Shown here one piece after another: positions 25,202 through 32,699 of a stretch of DNA of 41,564 nucleotides. A program made the position numbers and the translations under genes. Location of the stretch: contig SVPU01000013.1 in NCBI GenBank assembly GCA_015065685.1, positions 1-41,564 of the forward strand, written 5' to 3'. The notes under the pieces were generated by a model, which saw only the letters and a program-made list of their open reading frames with translations, had not been told where the DNA came from and did no database searches. Every line of letters starts with the position of its first letter. Position 1 is the stretch's first letter. The stretch comes from Oscillospiraceae bacterium. Lineage in GTDB: Bacteria > Bacillota > Clostridia > Oscillospirales > Acutalibacteraceae.

Positions 25202-25579
25202 ATGGCATCAGAGAAAATTACAGCTATGATTGAAGAGTTAAAGACTCTTACCGTTCTTGAGCTTTCAGAGCTCGTTAAAGCAGTAGAAGAGGAGTTTGGC
25301 GTATCTGCAGCAGCTGCAGTAGCAGTAGCAGCACCTGTAGCAGGTGGTGCAGCAGCAGCTGAAGAGAAGACCGAATTCGACGTTATCCTTAAGGAAGCTG
25401 GCGCAGAGAAGATTAAGGTTATTAAGGCTGTTCGTGAAATCACAGGTCTTGGCCTTGCAGAAGCTAAGGCTCTTGTTGATGGCGCACCTAAGACTCTTAA
25501 GGAAGCTGCTTCTAAAGAAGAAGCTGAAGAAATCAAAGCTAAACTTTCAGAAGTTGGCGCAACTGTTGAGCTTCAGTAA
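25202..25579 (+). CDS. rplL: 50S ribosomal protein L7/L12
   Basis: Flexible stalk protein that recruits translation GTPases. The 125-residue protein has an N-terminal dimerisation domain, an Ala/Val-rich hinge (about 40-60), and the C-terminal domain with [21 protein letters not shown]. The start is ATG 25202 with ATGGAGGAAATTA upstream; the ATG inside that ribosome site (25187) is in frame but too early. A strong terminator follows. Confidence 0.98.
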   Translation: MASEKITAMIEELKTLTVLELSELVKAVEEEFGVSAAAAVAVAAPVAGGAAAAEEKTEFDVILKEAGAEKIKVIKAVREITGLGLAEAKALVDGAPKTLKEAASKEEAEEIKAKLSEVGATVELQ

Positions 25580-25590
25580 TTTTAAAAATG

Positions 25591-25625
25591 AGACCGAAGG
25601 AAAATTCCTTCGGTCTTTTTTTAAA
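25591..25625 (+). terminator. terminator of rplJ-rplL
   Basis: A 12-bp perfect stem (25591-25602 with 25605-25616), a 2-base gap between the arms, then seven or more T. Confidence 0.92.
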
Positions 25626-25631
25626 AACTAC

Positions 25632-25660
25632 TTGACTATTTATATCTTTTGTGGTATTAT
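25632..25660 (+). promoter_or_regulatory. SigA-type promoter of tRNA-Gly
   Basis: TTGACT (25632-25637), 17 bases, TATTAT (25655-25660), 15 bases before the tRNA. Confidence 0.75.
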
Positions 25661-25675
25661 ACATTTTGTTCGAAT

Positions 25676-25750
25676 GCGGGTGTAGTTCAATGGCTAGAAT
25701 TCCAGCCTTCCAAGCTGGCCGTGTGGGTTCGATTCCCATCACCCGCTCCA
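25676..25750 (+). tRNA. tRNA-Gly (anticodon UCC)
   Basis: The acceptor arms GCGGGTG and CACCCGC pair fully. The anticodon arm CCAGC-CTTCCAA-GCTGG gives anticodon TCC, and GGGTTCGATTCCC forms the T arm. The 3' CCA (25748-25750) is encoded. It reads GGA/GGG codons. Confidence 0.96.
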
Positions 25751-25786
25751 AAAATCCCTTAGACGCTAAGTCTGAGGGATTTTTAA
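25750..25786 (+). terminator. terminator of tRNA-Gly
   Basis: AAAAATCCCTTAGAC pairs with GTCTGAGGGATTTTT, with a 5-base loop and a T-run in the 3' arm. Confidence 0.85.
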
Positions 25787-25800
25787 CTTTTACTTTTTCG

Positions 25801-25991
25801 CTATTCACTTTTCACTATAGAAAAGGGATTTTTGGAAAGTAATATGTAATATGTAATAGTGAAAAGGTTAGGTGTCGGCTGAGCCGACAAATATTTATAA
25901 ATAATAAATCAACCCTCGAGACCTTGATTGGTTTCGAGGGTTTTTAATGTAAGAGTAAAAAAGATAGGGGGACGGTTCTGTGTCCTGTAAT
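25801..25991. repeat. gene-free spacer with inverted repeats and mobile-repeat-like motifs
   Basis: A 10-bp inverted pair (TTTTCACTAT at 25809-25818, ATAGTGAAAA at 25856-25865) flanks short TAATATG direct repeats. A palindrome TGTCGGC-TGA-GCCGACA is at 25873-25889. A terminator-like hairpin is at 25911-25945. The motif AGGGGGACGGTTCTGTGTCC is near 25967-25986. Such pieces resemble MITE or REP-type elements scattered in Clostridia genomes. No ORF is credible here. Confidence 0.5.
25911..25947. terminator. terminator-like hairpin without an obvious plus-strand gene
   Basis: AACCCTCGAGACC pairs with GGTTTCGAGGGTT (one G-T), followed by TTTAA on the plus strand. The only plus-strand gene nearby, tRNA-Gly, has its own terminator, so this may belong to the repeat or serve the minus-strand gene ending at 25992. 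Confidence 0.55.
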
Positions 25992-26576
25992 TCAATTTTC
26001 CTTAAAATCAAACAATTTTGTGTTATACACCAATAAAATTGTATTTTTGTTTACCACCGCCAAATAGAATTCATCGCCCACCTCGGCATAACGGTAAACA
26101 CCTTTTGCTTCCATTGTATACATTTCAGAACACACATAGTTCTTATTTCTCTTTATACAATAATCTCCGTTAACCATAAAAAACAAATGATAATTTAGTT
26201 TATCAAAATAGTAGTGGTTATATGCACTAATTAACTTTTTAAAACCATAATAGTCCCATCTGGCATAAATCTCTTTCTTGTCAACGCATTCATCTGTTTC
26301 AATTCTAAAGTTATCGGTTTTAACTAAGTATATGTATCTATATAAAATTACTGCTCTAATAATATAAGCAAAACAAATTATCAGAACACACGAAATTGGT
26401 AGACAAGCTAAAAATATCGAAAAGTCAAAACTGATAAGTTTGAAACCAAGGTAAACTATTGCTGAAGCTGGTAACAAGAATATAAGAAAATGAATTAATA
26501 TTTTTTTAATGTCAGAATATAAAGACAGAAGCAATTCCTGTTTGATTTTTTCTCTTGTTAAAGTTTCTTTTTTCAT
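25992..26576 (-). CDS. small membrane protein of unknown function
   Basis: A 194-residue protein that I do not recognise. It has a basic N-terminus, two transmembrane segments (about 27-48 and 53-77), and then a roughly 115-residue mixed soluble domain ending V-Y-N-T-K-L-F-D-F-K-E-N. The pattern (two helices, then a beta-rich domain) resembles PH-like/YcxB-type membrane proteins in shape only. It is low in GC compared with its neighbours and borders a repeat-bearing spacer, so it may be an accessory gene. There is no clear ribosome site beyond GGTGA. Confidence 0.6.
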   Translation of the reverse strand: MKKETLTREKIKQELLLSLYSDIKKILIHFLIFLLPASAIVYLGFKLISFDFSIFLACLPISCVLIICFAYIIRAVILYRYIYLVKTDNFRIETDECVDKKEIYARWDYYGFKKLISAYNHYYFDKLNYHLFFMVNGDYCIKRNKNYVCSEMYTMEAKGVYRYAEVGDEFYLAVVNKNTILLVYNTKLFDFKEN

Positions 26577-26663
26577 ATAATCACCTAATGCATACAGCTA
26601 TACCACTATTATATATTATAAATCGATTTTTTTCAATATGTAACCATCGAGTTGTGTTTTCCT

Positions 26664-26697
26664 AAAAAATAATCCCCGATTGAAAATCAATCGGGGT
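26664..26697 (-). terminator. terminator of the ylxM-ffh-rpsP-khpA operon
   Basis: On the minus strand CCCCGATTGA (26687-26696) pairs with TCAATCGGGG (26674-26683), followed by ATTATTTTTT. Confidence 0.88.
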
Positions 26698-26718
26698 AAA
26701 ATTTTGTTTGAAACCGAA

Positions 26719-26952
26719 TTATTCAATTTCAACAGAAATATTCTGATTTTGTCTGCTTGCTGCGGCACGCATTACAACGCGGATAGCATTGGCGATTCTG
26801 CCTTGCTTTCCAATAACGCGACCCATATCCTTTTCTGCAACATGCAAACGGTAAACAGTAACACCTTCAGCGTTAGGCTCATCAACTGTTACAGTTACCT
26901 CATCGGGATTTTCAACAAGTCCCGAAGCTAAAGAGATAAGAAGCTCTTTCAT
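26719..26952 (-). CDS. khpA: KH-domain RNA-binding protein KhpA
   Basis: A 77-residue single KH-domain protein that binds RNA, usually with KhpB, and affects cell elongation and division in Firmicutes. The GxxG-type loop is seen as VIGKQGRIANAIR. The start is ATG 26952 behind GCGAGGAAA; a TTG 18 bases upstream is in frame but lies within the ribosome site. It follows rpsP by 20 bases, the conserved ffh-rpsP-khpA order. Confidence 0.93.
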   Translation of the reverse strand: MKELLISLASGLVENPDEVTVTVDEPNAEGVTVYRLHVAEKDMGRVIGKQGRIANAIRVVMRAAASRQNQNISVEIE

Positions 26953-26972
26953 TGATAAATTTCCTCGCAAAA

Positions 26973-27215
26973 TTAAAGTATACCGTTTTTCTTAAGCAAA
27001 GCTTTAACAGTATCTGTGGGCTGAGCACCGTTAGAAATCCACTTTTTAGCCTTTTCACCGTCAATGTTAACGGCTGCGGGATCTTTAGTGGGATCATAGG
27101 TACCGATTTCCTCGATGAAACGACCATCACGGGGGAATCTTGAATCAGCAACAACTACACGATAGAAAGGAGCACGCTTTGCGCCCATACGACGAAGTCT
27201 GATTTTAACTGCCAT
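26973..27215 (-). CDS. rpsP: 30S ribosomal protein S16
   Basis: Small-subunit assembly protein of 80 residues. The N-terminus [20 protein letters not shown] and then [19 protein letters not shown] are canonical. The start is ATG 27215 with GGAGGTG upstream; an ATG at 27230 overlaps the ribosome site and is not used. It lies between ffh and khpA. In Bacillus, rimM, trmD and rplS follow, while here rplS is about 19 kb away and rimM/trmD are not in the window. Confidence 0.97.
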   Translation of the reverse strand: MAVKIRLRRMGAKRAPFYRVVVADSRFPRDGRFIEEIGTYDPTKDPAAVNIDGEKAKKWISNGAQPTDTVKALLKKNGIL

Positions 27216-27273
27216 GGTATACACCTCCATAAAAAATAATTATATGTTTTAAAAGATAATGCAAAAACAAATC

Positions 27274-28626
27274 TTAAAAACCAAAATTAGAAAAATTATT
27301 TGGCAAATTCATTCCACGCATCATTTTGCGTTTAGCAGCAGGGGAATTCATCTGCTTGAACATCTTCTTCATCTGTTCATATTGCTTTATAAGACGGTTA
27401 ACATCTTCAACCTTAACACCGGCCCCTGCGGCAATTCGCTTGCGGCGCGATGCATTTAAAATATCCGGCTTAGCACGTTCTTTTTTGGTCATCGAAGTTA
27501 TGATTGCTTCAATTCTTAAAAGCTGTCTATCATCAACATCAACATCCTTTAACTGTCTGTCCATACCGGGAAGCATTGAAAGAACGCTTTTGAGAGAGCC
27601 CATTTTCTTTATTTGGTGGAACTGGTCTAAAAGGTCGTTCATATCAAATTTATTTTCTTGCAAACGGCGTGCGGTTTCTTCGGCTTTCTTTTCATCAACC
27701 TCAGATTCAACCTTTTCAATAAGGCTTAAAACATCGCCCATACCAAGAATACGGGATGCCATTCTGTCAGGGTGGAATTCCTCAAGCTCGTGAAGCTTTT
27801 CGCCCACACCTGCATACATAATCGGCTTGCCCGTTACCGCTTTAACCGATAATGCCGCACCGCCTCGTGTGTCGCCATCGAGCTTAGTGAGAATAACACC
27901 GTCAAGCTCTAAAATATCGTTGAACGATTTTGCAATGTTAACGGCATCCTGACCTACCATAGAGTCAACAACGAGCAAGATGTTGTGAACCTCAATAGCA
28001 TTTGTAATGCGTTTTAGCTCATCCATAAGCTCAGTGTCAATATGCAAACGACCCGCGGTGTCAAGAATGAGGAAATCGTGCCCATAGTCCTTAGCGTAAG
28101 CCACGGCTTTTTTAGCAATGATTTCGGGTTTTTCTGTGCCCATTTCAAAAACGGGCGCATCGACTGCTTTGCCCACAACCTTTAACTGCTCAATAGCAGC
28201 GGGGCGGTAAATATCACAAGCGGCAAGCATTGGTCTGTGACCTTGGCTGCGAAGAAGCTTTGCAAGCTTTGCAGAGTGTGTGGTTTTACCCGAACCCTGA
28301 AGACCGCACATCATAATAACGGTTGGAAGTTTGTTTGAAATGTTAAGCCTTGCTTGTTCGCTGCCCATTAAGGCGGTGAGCTCATCGCGCACAATTTTAA
28401 TAACCATTTGTGCGGCGGTAAGGCTTTCCATAACATTTTCACCAATGCATTTTTCTGCAACCGAATTGGTGAAATCCTTAGCAACTTTATAGTTAACATC
28501 CGCTTCAAGAAGTGCAAGTCGCACCTCACGCATAGCGGTTTTAACATCGCTTTCGCTGAGCTTACCCTTAGAACGCAGGCGTTTAAATACGCCATTTAGT
28601 TTTTCGGATAAATTATCAAACGCCAT
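27274..28626 (-). CDS. ffh: signal recognition particle protein Ffh (SRP54)
   Basis: GTPase that binds signal sequences on nascent membrane proteins together with SRP RNA. The 450-residue protein has an N domain (1-90), a G domain with P-loop GLQGSGKT (108-115, Lys114), DTAGRLHID and TKLDGDTRGG, and a C-terminal M domain with SMLPGMDR and a Met-rich end (KRKMMRGMNLPNN). A GGGAGT site precedes the ATG. It lies directly after ylxM, which is a common arrangement. Confidence 0.97.
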   Translation of the reverse strand: MAFDNLSEKLNGVFKRLRSKGKLSESDVKTAMREVRLALLEADVNYKVAKDFTNSVAEKCIGENVMESLTAAQMVIKIVRDELTALMGSEQARLNISNKLPTVIMMCGLQGSGKTTHSAKLAKLLRSQGHRPMLAACDIYRPAAIEQLKVVGKAVDAPVFEMGTEKPEIIAKKAVAYAKDYGHDFLILDTAGRLHIDTELMDELKRITNAIEVHNILLVVDSMVGQDAVNIAKSFNDILELDGVILTKLDGDTRGGAALSVKAVTGKPIMYAGVGEKLHELEEFHPDRMASRILGMGDVLSLIEKVESEVDEKKAEETARRLQENKFDMNDLLDQFHQIKKMGSLKSVLSMLPGMDRQLKDVDVDDRQLLRIEAIITSMTKKERAKPDILNASRRKRIAAGAGVKVEDVNRLIKQYEQMKKMFKQMNSPAAKRKMMRGMNLPNNFSNFGF

Positions 28627-28638
28627 TTAGTTCACTCC

Positions 28639-28947
28639 CTACAGCTCGTCAATTAAATTAAGAATATCTTTTATTTTTTCAGTGTTGCCGCCCTTGATAT
28701 CAGAGGATAACTCTTTAAGGGTTGCAAATTTCTTGCAATATCCGCACTTTTCTTCAAGCTCATTCAATTGCATAACCGCGCGTTTTATAAGGTCATTAAC
28801 GCCTTGGCGGGTTATACCCTCGTTTTCGGCTATTTCCGAAAGGGATAAATCCTCGTTATAGTAATATTCGGTGAGCATTCGCTGTTTCTCACTTAAAAAG
28901 CCACCGTAAACATCAAGTAATTCAGATACAAACAAATTTTTATTCAT
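28639..28947 (-). CDS. ylxM: YlxM family helix-turn-helix protein (UPF0122)
   Basis: A small (102-residue) SRP-associated protein. It resembles sigma-70 region 4: LLSEKQRMLTEYYYNEDLS, then LSEIAENEGITRQGVNDLIKRA. In streptococci and Bacillus, YlxM is linked to Ffh and SRP RNA. Here it precedes ffh by 12 bases in the same operon and has a consensus promoter upstream. Confidence 0.93.
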   Translation of the reverse strand: MNKNLFVSELLDVYGGFLSEKQRMLTEYYYNEDLSLSEIAENEGITRQGVNDLIKRAVMQLNELEEKCGYCKKFATLKELSSDIKGGNTEKIKDILNLIDEL

Positions 28948-28967
28948 ACGTACCTCACCGAGAAAAG

Positions 28968-28996
28968 ATTATAACACAAAAGAAGACGAGTGTCAA
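28968..28996 (-). promoter_or_regulatory. consensus SigA promoter of ylxM-ffh-rpsP-khpA
   Basis: On the minus strand TTGACA (28991-28996), 17 bases, TATAAT (28968-28973). It starts 21 bases before the ylxM ATG. Confidence 0.85.
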
Positions 28997-29128
28997 GTTT
29001 TTTTCTTTACACCTGTGAAAAAATCTGCTTTTGTCCTCAATATTGTGATTAATATATGGATTTATGCTTTTTTACAACTTGAAATGTGAGAAAAACACGT
29101 AAAACAGGCAAAAAAATCTTGAAAAACA

Positions 29129-29157
29129 TTGACTTTGCTTTTTAAAAGGTGTACAAC
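29129..29157 (+). promoter_or_regulatory. possible promoter of the secreted-protein/peptide locus
   Basis: TTGACT (29129-29134), 17 bases, TACAAC (29152-29157). The -10 is weak. It is the best candidate in the roughly 300-bp gap between divergent ylxM and this gene. Confidence 0.35.
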
Positions 29158-29244
29158 TATTGTGTATCCATATAAGGAAAATTACAATTCAAAAAAACTA
29201 TACTGAGGCTGAATTGTAATGTGTTTAAAAGGAGAGTGTATTAT

Positions 29245-31497
29245 ATGAAAAATTGTAAAAAGCTTCTATCGGTGATGCTTGCAATTGTTATGCTTCTCGC
29301 AGTTGTACCGCTTGGTGCATTCTCTGCAGTGGCTGAAGGTAGCGCAGCACAAATCGGAGAAACAACTTACGAAACTTTCGATGCCGCTTGCAACGCAGCT
29401 GTTTCAGGTGACACAATCAAACTTATTGCTAACGCAGAACTTACTGAATCTGTAACGATTTCCGGTAAGACCGTAACTCTTGACCTTGGCGAATATACAA
29501 TTACGGACAAGAGCACAACAGTTCTTAAGAACAATAGCAATGTTTGGGGATTAATCGAACTTAAGAATGGCGCGAACCTCACTGTTACCGGTAATGGTAC
29601 TATTGAGTGTAATTATACTAATGTTACCGCAACCACTTGGAAGGGTATGGCTTACGCTATCAACGTTGATTCTTCATCCAAGCTTACTGTTGAAAGCGGT
29701 ACTTTTATCAACGGTAACGGCGGCATCCAGACTCAGGGCGAGGTAACCGTTAATGGTGGTACTTTCGTTTCTCACAACGGTGGATGCTGTATCTTCGCAA
29801 GTTATACAGGAAAGGTAACTGTAAACGACGGTACATTTAAGGATTACATTGATGAATCTGATGTTTACACCGGCTCAGGCGCTGTATGGTCCGGCTTTGG
29901 TGCAACTGTTGAAATTAAAGGCGGTACCTATGACTTTGCTGCTGATCCTGAACACGGAAATGTAGTATGGACCTTGTTCCCCGCACAGCATGTAATCGCA
30001 GGTCAGAAAAACTTTGATATAAATATGACCGTAAGTGGTGGTACATTCCATAACTTTAACCCCGCAACCGATGTTGTAGTTGACTACTCTCCATCTGCAG
30101 GCTTCACACTTGGCAGTGTTGTTGAAGAGGGATTTGCTGCCTTTGAGATAGTTGATGGCGTATATTCGGTTAAAGAACTTCCTGTTCTTCCCGATGCTGA
30201 GGTTAAAGATATTAAGTCTGAACTTACCAATAATGAACCCGACCTTACCTTCGCTCTTAATTTCTCAATTAAAGACCTTGATACCTTCACTGAAGAATAT
30301 ATTAATGAGTTGATGGAGGCTTATGGCGACCACTATGTTGACTATGTTTTAACAATTGACGGTCTCTCACAAGAAAGCGTAACATTCAATGCTGATGGCA
30401 GTGCAGACGGTTATCTTGCAGGTCAGTATGATAGTTGGAACGAGAGTTGGTTATCTGTTCCTTTCGATGATGTAACAGTTAATAACGGTGACAGCCTTTA
30501 TATTATGTCTTATGCTGCTCAGCTTATGAATAAGCAAGGCTTACGTTTCACTCTTGCAGAGGTTGCAGAATATGTTGTAAGTTTCAACTGTGGTATTTAT
30601 TTCACTCCCGAATTCCTTGCCGCTAACCCGAATCTTGATGTGAATCTTGAACTCAAGATATTTACCGAAGATGAAAACGGTAACGTTATTCTTACCAAGC
30701 AATTGGCTGAAAACAATTTCGATACAGAAGATGTTGTTGCAATTGTTAGCGGCAGAAATAAACAGAGTGTATATTACAGCACTCTCGGTACTGCACTTCA
30801 GGCAGCAGTAGCGGGCGATACTGTAACACTTATTAGAGATGTTACCGAAGGTTATGTTCTTGTAACTCCCGGTGTAACTCTTGACCTTAACGGCAAGAAA
30901 CTTACAGCGAACTATCTCGTTGGTTTCAATGGCTCTAATGTTGTTGACAATGGCGTTGGTGCTGACGGCGAACTTTCTGTTGAAGGTAGACTTATCATTG
31001 CAAAGGACAACGTTGTTCTTGATAAAGCAAATGCTCAGACACCAATTTATGATGCAGAAAATGGATGCTATGTATTTATAACTGTAGATTTGGGAACAAG
31101 AGAAAATCCCAGATACAAATTCAACATAGCCGACTGGTCTTATAGTTTTTCACCGAAGTTTGGTGTAACTCACGAAATAAGAACCAAGGCTAATCCGCTT
31201 CTTTTAACAGGATATGATAACCATGGCGTTAAGGTTGTTGTTCGTGTTACTTGGATAAAAGAAGGCGAATATGAAGGCCATCAGGATTTTGCTTTCTTAG
31301 ATGCAAAAACCACTTTTGTAGTTGGAAGTTACGGCGATAAATCGCCAACCGGTTATGCAAATATGTTCAAAGTTTATTTTGATGCAGATGATATTACTGA
31401 TTCGGCCTCAGTTGCAATTTCTACTGTGATTATCAGTGACACCGGCGCTGAATTCGAAAGCAGTAAAATTATTGTTGAAAACGGCGAAATAAAATAA
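29245..31497 (+). CDS. large secreted protein with beta-helix-like repeats
   Basis: A 750-residue exported protein, function unknown. It starts at ATG 29245 behind AAAAGGAGAG with a classic signal peptide (KK, a hydrophobic core, then A-F-S-A-V-A-E). Residues about 40-280 contain repeated G-G-T/G-T-F and V-T-V-N-G-G-T-F turns typical of right-handed parallel beta-helix (pectin-lyase-like) surface proteins. The segment Y-E-T-F-D-A-A-C-N-A-A-V-S-G-D-T-I near residue 42 recurs as Y-S-T-L-G-T-A-L-Q-A-A-V-A-G-D-T-V near 520, so there are two copies of the same module. No LPxTG anchor is seen. No terminator separates it from the 33-residue peptide gene 35 bases downstream. Confidence 0.8.
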   Translation: MKNCKKLLSVMLAIVMLLAVVPLGAFSAVAEGSAAQIGETTYETFDAACNAAVSGDTIKLIANAELTESVTISGKTVTLDLGEYTITDKSTTVLKNNSNVWGLIELKNGANLTVTGNGTIECNYTNVTATTWKGMAYAINVDSSSKLTVESGTFINGNGGIQTQGEVTVNGGTFVSHNGGCCIFASYTGKVTVNDGTFKDYIDESDVYTGSGAVWSGFGATVEIKGGTYDFAADPEHGNVVWTLFPAQHVIAGQKNFDINMTVSGGTFHNFNPATDVVVDYSPSAGFTLGSVVEEGFAAFEIVDGVYSVKELPVLPDAEVKDIKSELTNNEPDLTFALNFSIKDLDTFTEEYINELMEAYGDHYVDYVLTIDGLSQESVTFNADGSADGYLAGQYDSWNESWLSVPFDDVTVNNGDSLYIMSYAAQLMNKQGLRFTLAEVAEYVVSFNCGIYFTPEFLAANPNLDVNLELKIFTEDENGNVILTKQLAENNFDTEDVVAIVSGRNKQSVYYSTLGTALQAAVAGDTVTLIRDVTEGYVLVTPGVTLDLNGKKLTANYLVGFNGSNVVDNGVGADGELSVEGRLIIAKDNVVLDKANAQTPIYDAENGCYVFITVDLGTRENPRYKFNIADWSYSFSPKFGVTHEIRTKANPLLLTGYDNHGVKVVVRVTWIKEGEYEGHQDFAFLDAKTTFVVGSYGDKSPTGYANMFKVYFDADDITDSASVAISTVIISDTGAEFESSKIIVENGEIK

Positions 31498-31532
31498 TTT
31501 ATAATTTTTAAAAATTTAAGGAGGTTTTACCA

Positions 31533-31634
31533 TTGAAAACTTATCAAAAACCAGATGCAATTTATATTGAACTTTCAACTTTAGAAAGCGTTACCGCTAC
31601 AACAAGCACACCTGAAAATGAATTTGACGACTAA
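31533..31634 (+). CDS. 33-residue peptide, candidate precursor of a modified peptide
   Basis: A small ORF starting at TTG 31533 with a perfect AAGGAGG 8 bases upstream. It reads M-K-T-Y-Q-K-P-D-A-I-Y-I-E-L in its first half and ends in a Thr/Ser- and acid-rich tail (TATTSTPENEFDD). The Y-x-x-P spacing near the start resembles the motif that RRE/PqqD-like proteins bind in lasso-peptide leaders. It lies between the secreted protein gene and an HPr-kinase-like gene, 5 bases before the latter and two genes before a PqqD-like gene. The translation is well supported. The role as a precursor is inference. Confidence 0.65.
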   Translation: MKTYQKPDAIYIELSTLESVTATTSTPENEFDD

Positions 31635-31639
31635 TACTA

Positions 31640-32365
31640 ATGTTGGATTCAATTCTTTGTAAAATTGCAGAACTTATAACTGAAATTCCTGCAGAGGGTG
31701 GACTCGTCCCCCTCTGCAGTGATTATCTGCTAGAGAAAAAAGAAAATATTGTTCCCGATATTATTATTGATAAGGAACAATTTAATTTTAGTAAATACCC
31801 TGATTTTTCAAACGAAGATGTTTTCTATATGGAATCGGGAAGGCAGTTCAACGCGAAACTTCTTGATTTTAACGGCTTTTATCTGCATTCTTCTGCAGTT
31901 GAATTTGAAGGAAAAGCATTTTTATTTTCGGGGCATTGCGGTGTGGGAAAATCCACCCATACAAAACTCTGGCAATCCACCTTTGGTGAAAACGTGCATG
32001 TGTTTAACGATGATAAACCGGCACTCCGCAAAATTGATGATACTTGGTATGTTTACGGTACACCTTGGAGCGGTAAAAATCATATAAACCTTAATATTAA
32101 AGCACCGCTTTGTGGAATTTGCTTTTTGAAGCAGTCGGAAGAAAACCGTATACGGCGCCTTTCGGCTTTTGAAGCTACGCAAAAAATTCTTTCTCAAACT
32201 TTTCATAAGTTTAAAAGAACAGAGCGTTTGGATGCAATGTTAACCCTTATTGAAGATATAGTTTCTTCCATACCTGTTTTTGAGTTGGAAAACCGCCCCG
32301 AAGAAGAGGCGGTAAGGCTTAGTTACACAACTATGCTTTCGGCGGCAAAGGAGTTAGGATTATGA
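31640..32365 (+). CDS. HPr-kinase-like protein
   Basis: A 241-residue protein with an HprK-type P-loop GHCGVGKST (98-106, Lys104) followed by a VFNDDKPALR block, as in the kinase domain of HPr kinase/phosphorylase. The N-terminal HprK domain is absent. Stand-alone HprK-like proteins of this size occur in peptide-modification clusters (for example the kinase in paeninodin-type lasso clusters, which phosphorylates the precursor). No good ribosome site is visible; the start lies 5 bases after the peptide stop, so translation is probably coupled. It overlaps the next gene by 4 bases (ATGA). Confidence 0.85.
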   Translation: MLDSILCKIAELITEIPAEGGLVPLCSDYLLEKKENIVPDIIIDKEQFNFSKYPDFSNEDVFYMESGRQFNAKLLDFNGFYLHSSAVEFEGKAFLFSGHCGVGKSTHTKLWQSTFGENVHVFNDDKPALRKIDDTWYVYGTPWSGKNHINLNIKAPLCGICFLKQSEENRIRRLSAFEATQKILSQTFHKFKRTERLDAMLTLIEDIVSSIPVFELENRPEEEAVRLSYTTMLSAAKELGL

Positions 32366-32628
32366 AATTAAAAGAAGGCTTTGTGCTTAGAAAAGTTGCG
32401 GGTAATTTTGTTGTTTTTCCCGTGGGAGAAACAACTGTTGACTTTAGCGGTATGCTTGCCCTTAACGAAACGGGCGCATTACTTTGGGAAAAACTTTCTG
32501 AAGGCGCTCAAAAATCTCAACTTTGCGATGCGCTTTGCACAGAATATGAAATATCTTATGACACTGCTATTGCAGATGTGGATGCATTTATTAAAAAACT
32601 TGCAGATGCGGGTTATATCGAATTATAG
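32362..32628 (+). CDS. PqqD-like peptide-binding (RRE) protein
   Basis: An 88-residue protein with the PqqD fold pattern: LREGFVLRKV-like start (here LKEGFVLRKVAGNFVVFPVG), a beta-hairpin, LALNETGALLWEKL, and a C-terminal helix V-D-A-F-I-K-K-L-A-D-A-G-Y-I. These proteins bind the leader of ribosomal peptides and present them to modifying enzymes. It overlaps the HprK-like gene by 4 bases, indicating a joint function. A terminator hairpin follows. Confidence 0.9.
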   Translation: MKLKEGFVLRKVAGNFVVFPVGETTVDFSGMLALNETGALLWEKLSEGAQKSQLCDALCTEYEISYDTAIADVDAFIKKLADAGYIEL

Positions 32629-32640
32629 TAATATAATTAG

Positions 32641-32673
32641 GAGCAAGTTTTCAGCAACTTGCTCTTTCTTTTA
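32641..32673 (+). terminator. terminator or attenuator after the PqqD-like gene
   Basis: GAGCAAGTT (32641-32649) pairs with AACTTGCTC (32656-32664), with a 6-base loop and TTTCTTTT. It divides the locus into peptide/kinase/RRE and lipoprotein/peptidase/transferase parts. Confidence 0.85.
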
Positions 32674-32699
32674 ATATTTCCTTGAAAGGAATTCTTGTT

